Source: Achromobacter sp. ASV32 (GTDB lineage Bacteria > Pseudomonadota > Gammaproteobacteria > Burkholderiales > Burkholderiaceae_B). Taken from it: a stretch of DNA of 64,000 bases. The notes beneath the pieces were generated by a model, which searched no databases, was not told where the DNA came from, and worked only from the letters and a program-made list of their open reading frames with translations. Positions 51,926 to 61,444 of this stretch are shown here, piece after piece; positions within the stretch are counted from its first letter, which is position 1, and every line of letters begins with the position of its first letter. The position numbers and the translations under genes are program-made. The DNA lies in the NCBI RefSeq assembly GCF_016428805.1, contig NZ_JAELTJ010000016.1, forward strand, positions 1 through 64,000, in the 5' to 3' direction.

Positions 51926-52951
51926 ATGATCAAGAAAATCATTTGCGCCGGCATGCTTGCCGGCGCGGCCATCGCCGGCACGGCGCACGCGCAGGATGCC
52001 CTGGTGGTGAGCACCTGGGGCGGAAGTTTCCGCGACCTTATCGATGAGACCATCGGCAAGGAGTTCACGCGCCAGACCGGGGTGCCCGTGAAGTACATCA
52101 CGGGCGGCACCATCGACCGCCTGAACAAGGCCAAGCTCGCCACCAAGCCCGAAAGCGACATCACGTTCACCACCTCGCACATCGGCTGGCTCTACGTCAA
52201 TGCCGGGCTGTACGAGAAGCTGGACCTGAGCAAAATCCCCAATTACTCGCACCTGGTCGATCGCGCCAGGATCAGCCCCTACCATATCGGCAGCTGGGCG
52301 TATGTCTATACCATCGGCTACCGCCCGGATCTGGTTCCCGCCGGCATCACCTTCAACAGCTGGAACGATCTCTGGAACCCGGCGCTGAAAGGCAAGCTGT
52401 CCGCGCCCGATTTCGATCCCAGCCATATCATCGACGTCTCGGCCTTGCTCTCGGGCGGTGATGCGAGCACCTGGGAAAAGGGCCAGGAAAAACTCAAGGC
52501 CCTGAAGCCCAACTTCAAGGCCTTCTACACCAACGATGCCAACAGCCAGCAACTGATCGCTGCCGGCGAGACGCCCGTGCAGATCGTGCTGTCCATGAAC
52601 GCCTACTACATGATCGGCCAGGGCGTGCCGATCAAGCTGGCCATGCCGAAGGAAGGCGCGGTGCTGGGGGTGGACACCATGGCCATCATGAAGGGCAGCA
52701 CCAGGACCGACCTGGCGTACAAGTTCATGAACATTGCGCTTTCGCCGCAGGTCCAGGCGCAAATCGTGGCCGCCAAGAAGGCCAGCCCCGTCATCGACGA
52801 TGCCAAGGTCTCGCCTGAAGACGCCGCGCTGCCGGGCGTCTTCACGACCAAGCAGCAATGGGACACGCAGGCCATCGTCATCGATGACAAGCTACGCGCC
52901 GAAAAGACCGCCGAGTGGCGCAAGTGGTTTACCGAGAACATCATGAACTGA
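51926..52951 (+). CDS. Polyamine-type ABC transporter substrate-binding protein (PotD/PotF-like)
   Basis: A 341-residue SBP of the spermidine/putrescine group: signal peptide (IICAGMLAGAAIAGTAHAQ), LVVSTWGGSFRDLIDETIGKEFTRQTGVPV in parts, GSWAYVYTIGYRPDLVP and YKFMNIALSPQVQAQIV. It opens a second importer operon, with permeases at 53022 and 53878. AAGGGG precedes the ATG. Ligand could be a polyamine or another small organic ion. Confidence 0.88.
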   Translation: MIKKIICAGMLAGAAIAGTAHAQDALVVSTWGGSFRDLIDETIGKEFTRQTGVPVKYITGGTIDRLNKAKLATKPESDITFTTSHIGWLYVNAGLYEKLDLSKIPNYSHLVDRARISPYHIGSWAYVYTIGYRPDLVPAGITFNSWNDLWNPALKGKLSAPDFDPSHIIDVSALLSGGDASTWEKGQEKLKALKPNFKAFYTNDANSQQLIAAGETPVQIVLSMNAYYMIGQGVPIKLAMPKEGAVLGVDTMAIMKGSTRTDLAYKFMNIALSPQVQAQIVAAKKASPVIDDAKVSPEDAALPGVFTTKQQWDTQAIVIDDKLRAEKTAEWRKWFTENIMN

Positions 52952-53021
52952 TGCCTGGCGCCGCGCGCCTGCGGGCCGCGGCGCCACCGCGCTTTCACCG
53001 TACACGAAGGATGGGTTCACC

Positions 53022-53876
53022 ATGGACGCGCGTTCCACCCTGAAGGGATGGCTGATATCTCCGGCCAGCTTCATCGCGCTGTGCATCTGCGTCGCCATGG
53101 CGGCCGTGCTGCAGTACAGCTTGCGCACTTTCATTCCCGGTTCGCTGGACGTCGGCGGCCTGACGCTGTCGAACTTCTCGGGCATGGGCAAGCAGATCTA
53201 CGTCGATGCCTTTGTCAACACCTTGCGCCTGAGCGTGGAAACCACGATCTTTTCCTTGCTCGTGGCCTACCCATTGGCGTATGCCCTGGTCAGGGTGCGA
53301 AACCGCTACCTCAAGTCTTTCATCCTGATCGTGGCCATCACGCCGCTGTTCCTGGGCGAGATCGTGCGCACGTATTCCTGGATCATCGTGCTGGGCAGCT
53401 CGGGCTTCATCAATTCGATGTTGCTCAAGCTGGGCGTGGTCGATACGCCGCTCGCGCTGATGTTCAGCCATCTCGGCGTACTGGTGGCGCTGGTGCATGT
53501 CACCGTTCCGGTGGTGGTGTTGATGCTGGCCACCGCCATCTCGCACATCGACCGCGATTACGAGAAGGCCGCCGAAAGCCTGGGCGCGGGGCCGGTCCGC
53601 ACATTTCTGACCATCACGCTGCCGTTGTCGATGCCGGGCATCCTGGCCAGCATCACGACCTCGTTTGCCTGGACGTTCAGCGCGTTTGCCACGCCGCAAA
53701 TGATCGGCGGCGGCCGTGTCCCGACGGTGTCAACCCTGGTCTACCAGCTCGGGTTTTCATCGATGAACTTTCCCCTGGCGGCCAGCCTGAGCGTCATGGG
53801 CCTGGGCCTGACCGCGATCGCGCTGATGCTGCTTGGCCGCGTCACGCGGCGTCTCAAGGTCATTGGAGGGCACTGA
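53022..53876 (+). CDS. Polyamine-type ABC transporter permease (PotB-like)
   Basis: A 284-residue permease with about six helices and the EAA motif DYEKAAESLGAGPVRTFLTITLPLSMPGI (about residues 180-208). AAGGATG precedes the start. The next permease gene begins immediately after its stop with its own GGAGGG. It forms the channel with the PotC-like partner. Confidence 0.9.
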   Translation: MDARSTLKGWLISPASFIALCICVAMAAVLQYSLRTFIPGSLDVGGLTLSNFSGMGKQIYVDAFVNTLRLSVETTIFSLLVAYPLAYALVRVRNRYLKSFILIVAITPLFLGEIVRTYSWIIVLGSSGFINSMLLKLGVVDTPLALMFSHLGVLVALVHVTVPVVVLMLATAISHIDRDYEKAAESLGAGPVRTFLTITLPLSMPGILASITTSFAWTFSAFATPQMIGGGRVPTVSTLVYQLGFSSMNFPLAASLSVMGLGLTAIALMLLGRVTRRLKVIGGH

Positions 53877-53877
53877 C

Positions 53878-54699
53878 ATGAGTCTGCGCAAATCCCTGCC
53901 GCTCTGGCTGCGCATCGGTGCCCCGGTGCTGATCACGCTCATCCTGGCCTTCGTGCTGCTGCCGGTTGTCGTGGTGGTGCTGGCTTCTTTCAATGAAAAG
54001 GCCTTGCTCACGTTTCCGCCGCAGGCCTGGTCCTGGCGCTGGTTCGAGCGCGTTTTCACCTATTCGGACTTTCGCGACGGCTTTCGCGCGAGCATGGTGG
54101 TGACGTTCTGGTCATCGTTGCTGGCGCTGGTCATCGGCACCGGGCTGGCGATTGCCGTCAAGCGCATGGCGTTTCCCGGCAAGAAGATCCTGCAGGCGAT
54201 CCTGCTCTCGCCGCTGGTGATCCCCCACTTCACGGTGGGGCTGGGCCTGCTGATCCTGGTGGCGCAGCTGAACATTGAACGCGGCTATGGTGTCGTGATC
54301 CTGTGCCACGTCATGCTCGTCTTGCCCTTCGTGCTGCGCAGTGTCTATGTTTCGATGGAGAACCTGGACGAGCGCCTGGAACAAAGCGCCGCCAGCCTGG
54401 GCGCGTCGCCGGTGCGGGTTCTGTTCACGATCACGGTGCCCTTGCTGGCGCCGGGCCTGTTCGGCGGATGGCTGTTCGCGGCCATCATGTCTTTCAGTGA
54501 ATTCACCGCGTCGCTGTTCGTGACCACGCAGAGCACGCAGACCCTGCCGGTGACCATGTACAACTATGTGCGGGAGTTCGCCGACCCGACCCTGGCCGCC
54601 CTGTCGGTGGTGTATATCGTGGTGACGGCCACATTGCTGATCTTCGCCAATCGCTTCCTGGGATTGGGCAGGATCCTCAATATCGAGGACAACCGCTAA
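53878..54699 (+). CDS. Polyamine-type ABC transporter permease (PotC-like)
   Basis: A 273-residue permease with six helices and the EAA motif ERLEQSAASLGASPVRVLFTITVPLLAPG. GGAGGG (from 53865) supports the ATG at 53878; an upstream in-frame ATG lies inside the previous gene. The operon lacks its own ATPase gene; the PotA-like gene at 57911-59032 is the probable partner. Confidence 0.9.
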   Translation: MSLRKSLPLWLRIGAPVLITLILAFVLLPVVVVVLASFNEKALLTFPPQAWSWRWFERVFTYSDFRDGFRASMVVTFWSSLLALVIGTGLAIAVKRMAFPGKKILQAILLSPLVIPHFTVGLGLLILVAQLNIERGYGVVILCHVMLVLPFVLRSVYVSMENLDERLEQSAASLGASPVRVLFTITVPLLAPGLFGGWLFAAIMSFSEFTASLFVTTQSTQTLPVTMYNYVREFADPTLAALSVVYIVVTATLLIFANRFLGLGRILNIEDNR

Positions 54700-54742
54700 C
54701 GCCTGGAAACAGGCCCTGGCCGGTGGGCCAGGGCCATGCCTG

Positions 54743-55702
54743 TCAATAGCCGCGCGACGCCTCCACGCGATTGACGGGCGGCAAGCCCTGGCTGACACGC
54801 AGCACGTTGTCGGCGATCTGTTTGGCGGCCGATGCCGGAATGGCCACCGACGCCAGGTGCGGCGTGATCAGCACGTTTTCCATCGCCCAGAGCGGATCGC
54901 CCGGTGGCAGGGGCTCGCGCTCGAAGACGTCCAGCGTCGCGCCGCCCAGGTGGCCGCTGCGCAGCAGGTCGGTCAGGGCCGACTGATCCACCAGCGCGCC
55001 CCGCGCCACGTTGATCAGGGCCGCGCCGCGCGGCAGGCGTTGCAGGCGTTCGCGGGTGAGCAGGCCGCGCGTCTGCGGCGTGAGCGGCAGCATCACCACC
55101 AGGATGTCGGCGCGCGACAGCACCGCGTCCAACGCTTCCATGCCGGCATGGCACTCGATGCCTTCGATGCTGCGCGGGCTGCGCGACCAGCCCAGCACCG
55201 TCAGCCCCTGGCGTGACAGCTCCCGCGCCGCGCAGGCGCCCAGTTCGCCCAGGCCGAGCACGGCCACGCGTACCGTTTCCGGCGAGCGCGGATGGCGATA
55301 GGCCCATTCGCCCCGCCGCTGCGCCGCTTCGAAATACGGGATGTCACGTGCATAACGCAGGGCGGCAAACAGCACATAGCCCGCCATCATGCGTGCCATG
55401 TCGGGATCGGTCAGGCGGGTGATGGGCACCTCGGCGGGCAGGTCCTGCCGCCCGACCAGCGAATCCACCCCCGCGCCCAGATTCACAATGAGGCGCAGGT
55501 TCCGCATGCGGTTGAAGAAGCCTTGTGGCGCTTTCCACACCAGCGCGTAATGGATGTCGGCCGGGTCGTGCGCGTCGTTGCCATGCACCACGCGCAAGTC
55601 GGGCAGGCGCGCCTGCATGGCATCGCGCCAGGCCGCGTAGTCGTCGAACTCGCTGTAGAAGATCATTGCACCCGGCAAGGCGGGGCGGGAGGAGGCTTGC
55701 AT
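54743..55702 (-). CDS. D-isomer specific 2-hydroxyacid dehydrogenase
   Basis: A 319-residue NAD-dependent dehydrogenase. The Rossmann motif is VAVLGLGELGACAARELSRQG (about residues 148-168); catalytic Arg and Glu/His regions are INVARGALVDQSAL and the segment ITPHLASVAIPASA. It resembles the glyoxylate/hydroxypyruvate reductase A (GhrA) group. It is followed on the same strand by genes of the lower-coordinate strand order: it ends an operon with aroQ, a GST and an oxidoreductase. Confidence 0.88.
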   Translation of the reverse strand: MQASSRPALPGAMIFYSEFDDYAAWRDAMQARLPDLRVVHGNDAHDPADIHYALVWKAPQGFFNRMRNLRLIVNLGAGVDSLVGRQDLPAEVPITRLTDPDMARMMAGYVLFAALRYARDIPYFEAAQRRGEWAYRHPRSPETVRVAVLGLGELGACAARELSRQGLTVLGWSRSPRSIEGIECHAGMEALDAVLSRADILVVMLPLTPQTRGLLTRERLQRLPRGAALINVARGALVDQSALTDLLRSGHLGGATLDVFEREPLPPGDPLWAMENVLITPHLASVAIPASAAKQIADNVLRVSQGLPPVNRVEASRGY

Positions 55703-55714
55703 GGCGGTTCTACC

Positions 55715-56185
55715 TCAGGCGCCGCGGTGGATCAGGCGGGCCATGGCCTCGATGGCAAGCTCGTAGCCATCGCCGCCCAGCCCCGCGATGACACCATCGG
55801 CGGCCTTGGAAATATAGGAATGATGGCGGAAGGCTTCACGCCGCCAGATATTGCTCATGTGGACTTCGATGATCCTGCCCGGAAAGGATAGCAAGGCATC
55901 GAGGATGGGCACCGACGAATAGGTCAGGCCCGCTGCGTTGATGATGACGCCCTGGGCCGTGCCGCGCGCTTCCTGGATCCAGTCGACCAATTGGCCTTCA
56001 TGATTGGACTGGACGAAGTTCAGCTGGATGCCCAGCGAGGCGGCCTTGTTTTCGCAGCGCTGCTGCAACACGGGAAAACTGTCGGAACCGTAGGTCTTGT
56101 TGGCATCCAGTCCGTAGAGATTGGCGTTTGGCCCGTTGAGAAACCAGACCGTGCAAGAGGTTGGGGTGGTGCTCGGCGTCGTCAT
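55715..56185 (-). CDS. aroQ: Type II 3-dehydroquinate dehydratase
   Basis: A 156-residue AroQ: LNGPNANLYGLDANKTYGS (usually LNGPNLNLLG), the QSNHEGQLVDWIQEARG region, IINAAGLTYSSVPILDAL and EVHMSNIWRREAFRHHSY are the family signatures; the catalytic Tyr should be in KTYG and the His in EVHMSN. It dehydrates 3-dehydroquinate in the shikimate or quinate pathway. NANLYG instead of NLNLLG marks a catabolic or divergent copy. Confidence 0.92.
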   Translation of the reverse strand: MTTPSTTPTSCTVWFLNGPNANLYGLDANKTYGSDSFPVLQQRCENKAASLGIQLNFVQSNHEGQLVDWIQEARGTAQGVIINAAGLTYSSVPILDALLSFPGRIIEVHMSNIWRREAFRHHSYISKAADGVIAGLGGDGYELAIEAMARLIHRGA

Positions 56186-56195
56186 GGCGGCAGTC

Positions 56196-56810
56196 TCAGG
56201 CGTCGTGGGGAAGGGTCGCCTGCATGGCAGGCAAGGCGTTGAACACGGAAAACCAGGCGGCAGCGCGCGGATGCGTCATGCGCCAGTCCAGCTCCGGAAA
56301 GCGGAAATCGAGATAGCCCAGGGCGCAGGCCAGGGTCAGGTCGCCGATGCTCGGATGCGTTCGCGACAGGTCGTCGGCCTGCGACTCGATGTCCGCCAGG
56401 CAGGCCTGCACCTTCAGCAGTTGCGCCTCGCGCCATTGGGGCCACTGGACCTCGGCCGGCCGGGCCGTGTGCTCATAGCGCGCCAGCAGGGCGGCATCCA
56501 GCAGGCCGTCCCCCAGGGCCTGGCGCGTCAACGCGACCCAGCGGGCTGGACCCGGCGGAAACAGCCGGGTATCGCCGGCAGCCTCGGCCAGGTATTCGCA
56601 GATCACGCGGCTGTCGTAGAGCGCTGTGCCATCCGGCAGGATCAGGGTGGGCACCTTGGCCAGCGGGTTGTGGGCGGCAATGCGGGCATCGCGATTGACC
56701 GGATGCGCGGCGCTGGCCAGCCATTCGATCTGCCCGGCCTGGCCGGTCAGGTGCGCGCAAGCCATTACCTTGCGCACGAAAGGGGACGTCGGGGCGTAGA
56801 GCAGTCTCAA
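56196..56810 (-). CDS. Glutathione S-transferase family protein
   Basis: A 204-residue GST: an N-terminal thioredoxin-like domain (MRLLYAPTSPFVRKVMACAH, then NPLAKVPTLILPDGTALYDSRVICEYL) and a helical C-terminal domain. The SPFVRKV start suggests Ser as the active residue. It lies ten bases before aroQ and fifteen bases after the oxidoreductase gene on the same strand. Substrate unknown. Confidence 0.9.
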   Translation of the reverse strand: MRLLYAPTSPFVRKVMACAHLTGQAGQIEWLASAAHPVNRDARIAAHNPLAKVPTLILPDGTALYDSRVICEYLAEAAGDTRLFPPGPARWVALTRQALGDGLLDAALLARYEHTARPAEVQWPQWREAQLLKVQACLADIESQADDLSRTHPSIGDLTLACALGYLDFRFPELDWRMTHPRAAAWFSVFNALPAMQATLPHDA

Positions 56811-56825
56811 TCCGTTCTCCGTTTA

Positions 56826-57824
56826 TCAGGGTTTGAGGACCAGCTTGCCGAACACCTTGCCGCTTTCCAGCAACTGATGCGCGCGCACGGCGTCGGCCAG
56901 GGGCAGGCTTTGCGCCATCCTGGGCCGGATGCGGCCCGCGGCCACCAACGGCAGCACGTGGCGCCTGAGCGCGGCCGCCATCCGGGCCTTTTCGGCATCG
57001 CTCTGCGGACGCATGGTCGAAGAATGCAGGCTCAACTGCTTTTGCATCAGGGTCAGCAGCTCGATGTTGACGGCCGAGCCCTGCAGGAAGGAAAGGCTGA
57101 CGTGGCGCCCGCCGAAGGCCAGCGCCTGCAGATTGCGCCGCACATAATCGCCGCCAACGATATCCAGCACGACATCCACGCCCCGGCCCTGGGTGAGGGT
57201 GTCGCAGGCCTGCACGAAATCCGTGTCATGAAAGCAGATCACCTCGTCGGCGCCGAGTTCGCGCAGGGCGTCGAAACGGTCGGGTTCGCCGTCCGTGACG
57301 ATGACCCGGGCCCCGGCGGCATGGGCCATCTGGATGGCCAGCGTGCCGATGCCCCCGCCGCCGCCATGGATCAGCACCGTTTCGCCCATGCGCAGGCGGC
57401 CCAGCTCGAACAGGTTGTGCCAGACGGTGAACAGGCCTTCCGGCAGGGCGCTGGCCTGCATGTCGTCCAGGGCCTCGGGCACGGCCAGGGAATGATCCAC
57501 GCGCGCTACGCACCACGGGGCATAGCCGCCGCCCGCGAGCAGGCTCATGAGCCGCTGCCCAAGCAAGGACGCCGGTACGCCGGGCCCGCAGGCGGCCACC
57601 TCGCCGCAAGCCTCCAGCCCCAGCACGTCGGTCACGCCCGGCGCCGGTTTGCTCACGCCCTGGCGTTGCATGATGTCGGGCCGGTTGATGCCGGCCGAAC
57701 GCACGCGCAGCAGCACTTCACCGGGGCCCGGCGCGGGTACCGGCCTGCTGGCCAGCGCCAGCACCGTGGCGTCGCCGGGCTCGCGGGCGATGATGGCTTG
57801 CATGTCAATGGGTATTGGGGTCAT
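56826..57824 (-). CDS. NADPH:quinone oxidoreductase (zeta-crystallin family)
   Basis: A 332-residue MDR-superfamily enzyme. GINRPDIMQRQG and the nucleotide-binding IHGGGGGIGTLAIQMAHAAGARVIVT are visible; no zinc ligands are expected in this family. It reduces quinones or related carbonyl compounds with NADPH. I use the ATG at 57824; the frame extends 14 codons upstream. It starts the operon with the GST and aroQ genes. Confidence 0.88.
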   Translation of the reverse strand: MTPIPIDMQAIIAREPGDATVLALASRPVPAPGPGEVLLRVRSAGINRPDIMQRQGVSKPAPGVTDVLGLEACGEVAACGPGVPASLLGQRLMSLLAGGGYAPWCVARVDHSLAVPEALDDMQASALPEGLFTVWHNLFELGRLRMGETVLIHGGGGGIGTLAIQMAHAAGARVIVTDGEPDRFDALRELGADEVICFHDTDFVQACDTLTQGRGVDVVLDIVGGDYVRRNLQALAFGGRHVSLSFLQGSAVNIELLTLMQKQLSLHSSTMRPQSDAEKARMAAALRRHVLPLVAAGRIRPRMAQSLPLADAVRAHQLLESGKVFGKLVLKP

Positions 57825-57910
57825 GGCGCGGTGCCTCGCGGACGAATGGACGCTCGGCGGCTGCACAGACGCGGCCGCCAGGAAAGGGGAAACTTCGTGT
57901 GAAAGCGGGT

Positions 57911-59032
57911 TCAGGACGGCGCGTTGAAGACACTGACCCCGTGGCCGGGCAGCGCAAGTCCCGCCACGGCGCCCACGGGCCAGTCATGCAGGCAGTTCAG
58001 GTCGAAGGTGCGCACCATGACGTGCTGGCGCCCCTCCACGGGGATGTGTACCTCCAGGTACAGATCCACGTGGTCGCCCTGGAACACATGGTTCACGACC
58101 GTGCCGCTCAGCACCGACCCGCTGTGCAGCGCTTCCAGCTTGATATGCTCCGGCCGCACATAGAGATCGAGACGGTGGCCCTCGTGAGAGCCGCCCACCA
58201 GGCGATGGCGCGGGATATGCGTCAGCCCGGCGCCAAGGCGCAGCTGGATGGTCTCCGCGCTGGTGCCGTGATAGCGCGCCGGCAGGATGTTGACGTCACC
58301 CAGGAACGAGGCCACGAATGGATCCTGCGGGTTGCGGTATAGCTCGTCCGGCGTCGCAATCTGCCGGATCACGCCCTGGTTCATGACGGCGATGCGATCC
58401 GACATGCTGAGCGCTTCGCCCTGGTCATGCGTGACGAAGATCGTGGTTACGCCCAGTCTGCGCTGGATGTCGCGGATCTCCACCTGCATGGCACCGCGCA
58501 GGCTTTTGTCCAGCGCGGAAAATGGCTCGTCGAGCAGCAGAACCTTGGGACGGATCACCAGCGCCCGCGCCAGCGCCACGCGCTGCTGCTGGCCGCCGGA
58601 CAGCTCGCGCGGCTTGCGTTCGCCCAATCCGTCCAGCTTTACCAGGGCCATGGCTTCACGCACCCGCTGCTCGATCTCGGCGGCCGGCACGCGCCGCATC
58701 CGCAGGCCATAAGCGATGTTGCGTTCCACAGTCATGTGCGGGAACAGCGCGTAGTTCTGGAACACGATGCCGATCTGGCGCAGATATGGCGGCAGCGCCG
58801 TGACTGGCGTGTCGTCGATGAAGATTTCACCGTCATCCGCATCGGCAAAGCCTGCGATCAGGTTCAGCAAGGTGGTCTTGCCGCAGCCCGAGGGGCCCAG
58901 CAGCGTCAGGAATTCTCCGCGCTCGATCTTCAGGCAAACCTGTTGCAGCACCGCGTGACCGCGGTATTTCTTGACGACGCCCTCCAGGCGGACCGCGCTG
59001 GAGCTATCGGAGGTAAAGGGAAGATTCGGCAT
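57911..59032 (-). CDS. PotA-like ABC transporter ATPase
   Basis: A 373-residue ATPase: Walker A LLGPSGCGKTT, Q-loop IVFQNYALFPHMT, signature [15 protein letters not shown], Walker B VLLLDEPFSALDKS and a C-terminal TOBE regulatory domain (about residues 270-370). It is probably the energising subunit of the polyamine-type importer at 51926-54699, which lacks an ATPase. The chosen ATG lies at 59032; the frame extends far upstream but without coding character. Confidence 0.9.
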   Translation of the reverse strand: MPNLPFTSDSSSAVRLEGVVKKYRGHAVLQQVCLKIERGEFLTLLGPSGCGKTTLLNLIAGFADADDGEIFIDDTPVTALPPYLRQIGIVFQNYALFPHMTVERNIAYGLRMRRVPAAEIEQRVREAMALVKLDGLGERKPRELSGGQQQRVALARALVIRPKVLLLDEPFSALDKSLRGAMQVEIRDIQRRLGVTTIFVTHDQGEALSMSDRIAVMNQGVIRQIATPDELYRNPQDPFVASFLGDVNILPARYHGTSAETIQLRLGAGLTHIPRHRLVGGSHEGHRLDLYVRPEHIKLEALHSGSVLSGTVVNHVFQGDHVDLYLEVHIPVEGRQHVMVRTFDLNCLHDWPVGAVAGLALPGHGVSVFNAPS

Positions 59033-59440
59033 GGCTGCTGCACTCACGGAGTTCAGTTTTCCGGCGCGAGGGCGCCGGAAAAACAGGCGGTGGCCACATG
59101 GCACGCAGGGCTGCGACGCCAGCGTTCTGGTGCAGTCAAGAATACGGTAAAGCCCTGTTTCCCATGCATTGCCGATGCTGATGGGGGCCATCGGAAAAAA
59201 GAAATCACGGCGACACAAAGCGCGGCGGCATGCATGGCCCGGGCAAACCGGCACCTTTGCTTTTTCCTAAGTCAGCCGTCCGAAAAACGAAGTTATCAAT
59301 TCGGGGCTTCGGGATCACACTGCGTGCCAATCGTTCTGCGCGCAACCGGATCGGGCACGCGGTTCGCCGGCTTTCTTGTCCTTGATCGTCCTGTCAGCCT
59401 CGAGACGCACCAGGGTCTCGGTATTCCTTAGGGTCTTCAC
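59033..59440. promoter_or_regulatory. Divergent intergenic region between the PotA-like and monooxygenase genes
   Basis: A 408-base gap between divergent genes. The ATPase frame stays open through much of it, but this looks like chance. I see no RNA gene or clear repeat; both promoters should lie here. Confidence 0.35.
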
Positions 59441-60691
59441 ATGTCAATTGAAAAAACCAATACGCTGGTGATCGGCGCCGGTCAGGCCGGTATCGCAATG
59501 AGCGAGCATCTTGGCGCCATGGGGATTGCGCACATCGTGCTCGAACGCAAGCGGATCGCTGAACGCTGGCGCTCCGAGCGCTGGGATTCCCTGGTCGCCA
59601 ACGGCCCGGCCTGGCATGACCGCTTTCCGGGTCTGAAGTTCGATGACGTCGGCCCCGACGTTTTTCCGCCGAAAGAACGCATGGCCCGGTACTTTGAGGA
59701 CTACGCCAAGATGCTCAAGGCGCCAGTGCGCACGGGCGTCGACGTCCGCCGCGTTCAGCGCAATGACAAGCGGCCGGGCTTCACTGTCACGACGTCCGAA
59801 GGCACCATCGAAGCCCTGCACGTGGTCGCCGCGACCGGCCCCTTCCAGGTCCCGACCTACCCGAACATCGTGCCGGAAAGCGCCGGCATCCAGCAACTGC
59901 ATTCCTCGGCCTACAAGAATCCGGGTCAATTGGCCGACGGTGCCGTGCTTGTCGTCGGCGCGGGCGCCTCCGGTTCACAGATCGCCGAAGAGCTCCGTCA
60001 GGCCGGCCGCACCGTGTATCTGTCGGTGGGGGAGCATTACCGGCCGCCCCGTTCCTATCGCGGCCGCGACTATTGCTGGTGGCTGGGCGCGCTGGGAATG
60101 TGGGACGAGGTCAAGAAAAAGCCGAAGCGTGAACACGTCGCTTTCGCCGTGAGCGGCTACGAAAACGGCAAGACCGTCGACTTCCGGCGTCTGGCCCACG
60201 ACGGCATCCAGCTCGTCGGTATCACGACTTCCTACGAGAACGGCACCCTGCGATTTGCCGACAATCTCGCGCGCGACGTGGCCCAGGGCGATGCCGACTA
60301 CTTCGAAGTCCTGCGCGAAGCCGACGCCTACATCGAGCAAAATGGCCTGGACCTGCCGCCCGAACCCGATGCCTGGAAACTGCTGCCCGACCCGCAGTGC
60401 CTTGCCTATCCCATCCTCAGCCTGAACCTGGCCGAGGCCGGTATCAAGACCATCCTCTGGGCGACGGGCTTCAAAGTCGACTTCAGCTGGATCGACGTCG
60501 ATACCTTCGACGAAAAGGGTTACCCCATTCACAAGCGCGGCATCTCCGCCGAAAAGGGCATCTATTTCCTCGGCCTGCCCAACCTCACCAACCGCAGCTC
60601 CTCCTTCATCTGGGGCGTCTGGCACGACGCGCGCTATATAGCCGACCATATCGGCATCCATCTGGACTACCTGGCCTACAAGAAGGAATGA
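59441..60691 (+). CDS. Flavin-dependent monooxygenase/NAD(P)-binding oxidoreductase
   Basis: A 416-residue flavoprotein of the flavin monooxygenase/TrkA-like group: FAD motif VIGAGQAGIAMSEHLGAMG (about residues 9-27), second dinucleotide motif VLVVGAGASGSQIAEEL (about 167-183) and WATGFKVDFSWID near the end. It probably oxidises a heteroatom or acts like putative cation-transport flavoproteins. It stands alone on the + strand. Substrate unknown. Confidence 0.87.
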   Translation: MSIEKTNTLVIGAGQAGIAMSEHLGAMGIAHIVLERKRIAERWRSERWDSLVANGPAWHDRFPGLKFDDVGPDVFPPKERMARYFEDYAKMLKAPVRTGVDVRRVQRNDKRPGFTVTTSEGTIEALHVVAATGPFQVPTYPNIVPESAGIQQLHSSAYKNPGQLADGAVLVVGAGASGSQIAEELRQAGRTVYLSVGEHYRPPRSYRGRDYCWWLGALGMWDEVKKKPKREHVAFAVSGYENGKTVDFRRLAHDGIQLVGITTSYENGTLRFADNLARDVAQGDADYFEVLREADAYIEQNGLDLPPEPDAWKLLPDPQCLAYPILSLNLAEAGIKTILWATGFKVDFSWIDVDTFDEKGYPIHKRGISAEKGIYFLGLPNLTNRSSSFIWGVWHDARYIADHIGIHLDYLAYKKE

Positions 60692-60728
60692 CGCAGCCGC
60701 CGGCATTTGGCCTGGGGCTGGCCGGCGC

Positions 60729-61193
60729 TCAAGGTGCCGCTGCAAACGCGCGTCGTAATGACTCGCCCAGCGGCGTAATGAAATCATCCAGCCGCCAGCA
60801 TTGGGGCGCCTGCCGTTTGAGGATCAGGTGTACGACCTGCGGGGTTTTTGGCCCGCCGGGTTCCAGAACGAAGAGATAGCGCATGGAGACGATGGCGGTG
60901 TCTTCCAAGGCGGATTCCGTTTCGAACGCCGGCGGGGCGCCCATGTCCCCGTCTTGCGCGCCCAGCCACGGGTCATAGTCCAGGTGGCCGACCTCGCCTT
61001 GGGCGTAGGCCCATTCCCCACGCAGGGCGGTGTCGAAGCCTGGCGTGTACAGCGAGGGATCGTGACGCTCCCGATTCCAATAGAAATCGGCGTGGGTCTG
61101 CTGAAAATCGCGACTCCATTGCTCGGGGGCCGGGCAGCTCGCGCGGGTCGGTCCGGCGAGGGCGCAAAGCGCCAGCAGCAATAGCGGCTTCAT
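60729..61193 (-). CDS. Secreted hypothetical protein
   Basis: A 154-residue protein with a signal peptide (PLLLLALCALAGPTRAS) at the ATG at 61193. The mature part resembles small periplasmic DUF3828-type proteins in size and pattern (HADFYWNRERHDPSLYTPGF, DDFITPLGESLRRAF), but I cannot assign a family firmly. It is convergent with the monooxygenase gene. Upstream, 61194-61444 holds no gene. Confidence 0.7.
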   Translation of the reverse strand: MKPLLLLALCALAGPTRASCPAPEQWSRDFQQTHADFYWNRERHDPSLYTPGFDTALRGEWAYAQGEVGHLDYDPWLGAQDGDMGAPPAFETESALEDTAIVSMRYLFVLEPGGPKTPQVVHLILKRQAPQCWRLDDFITPLGESLRRAFAAAP

Positions 61194-61444
61194 GAAGGGG
61201 GGGCGTAACGGCACGGTGTCTCCTCGCGTCATGACAAGGTGGCTTGCCGGTCGCCCGACGCGATCGGGCTGCGGCATTCGGTGATGATTTTATCCACCGC
61301 CAGATTCGCGGGGTGGGCGGCCTCGCGGAGTGTACGGTGCGCCGGGCATCATGGCCCAGCACGCAACCTGGTTCTTGGATCTACCGGAAATCGCCCGTCA
61401 GGCGCAGCATGGCGTCTTCGATATCCCAATCATCAGGACTCATC

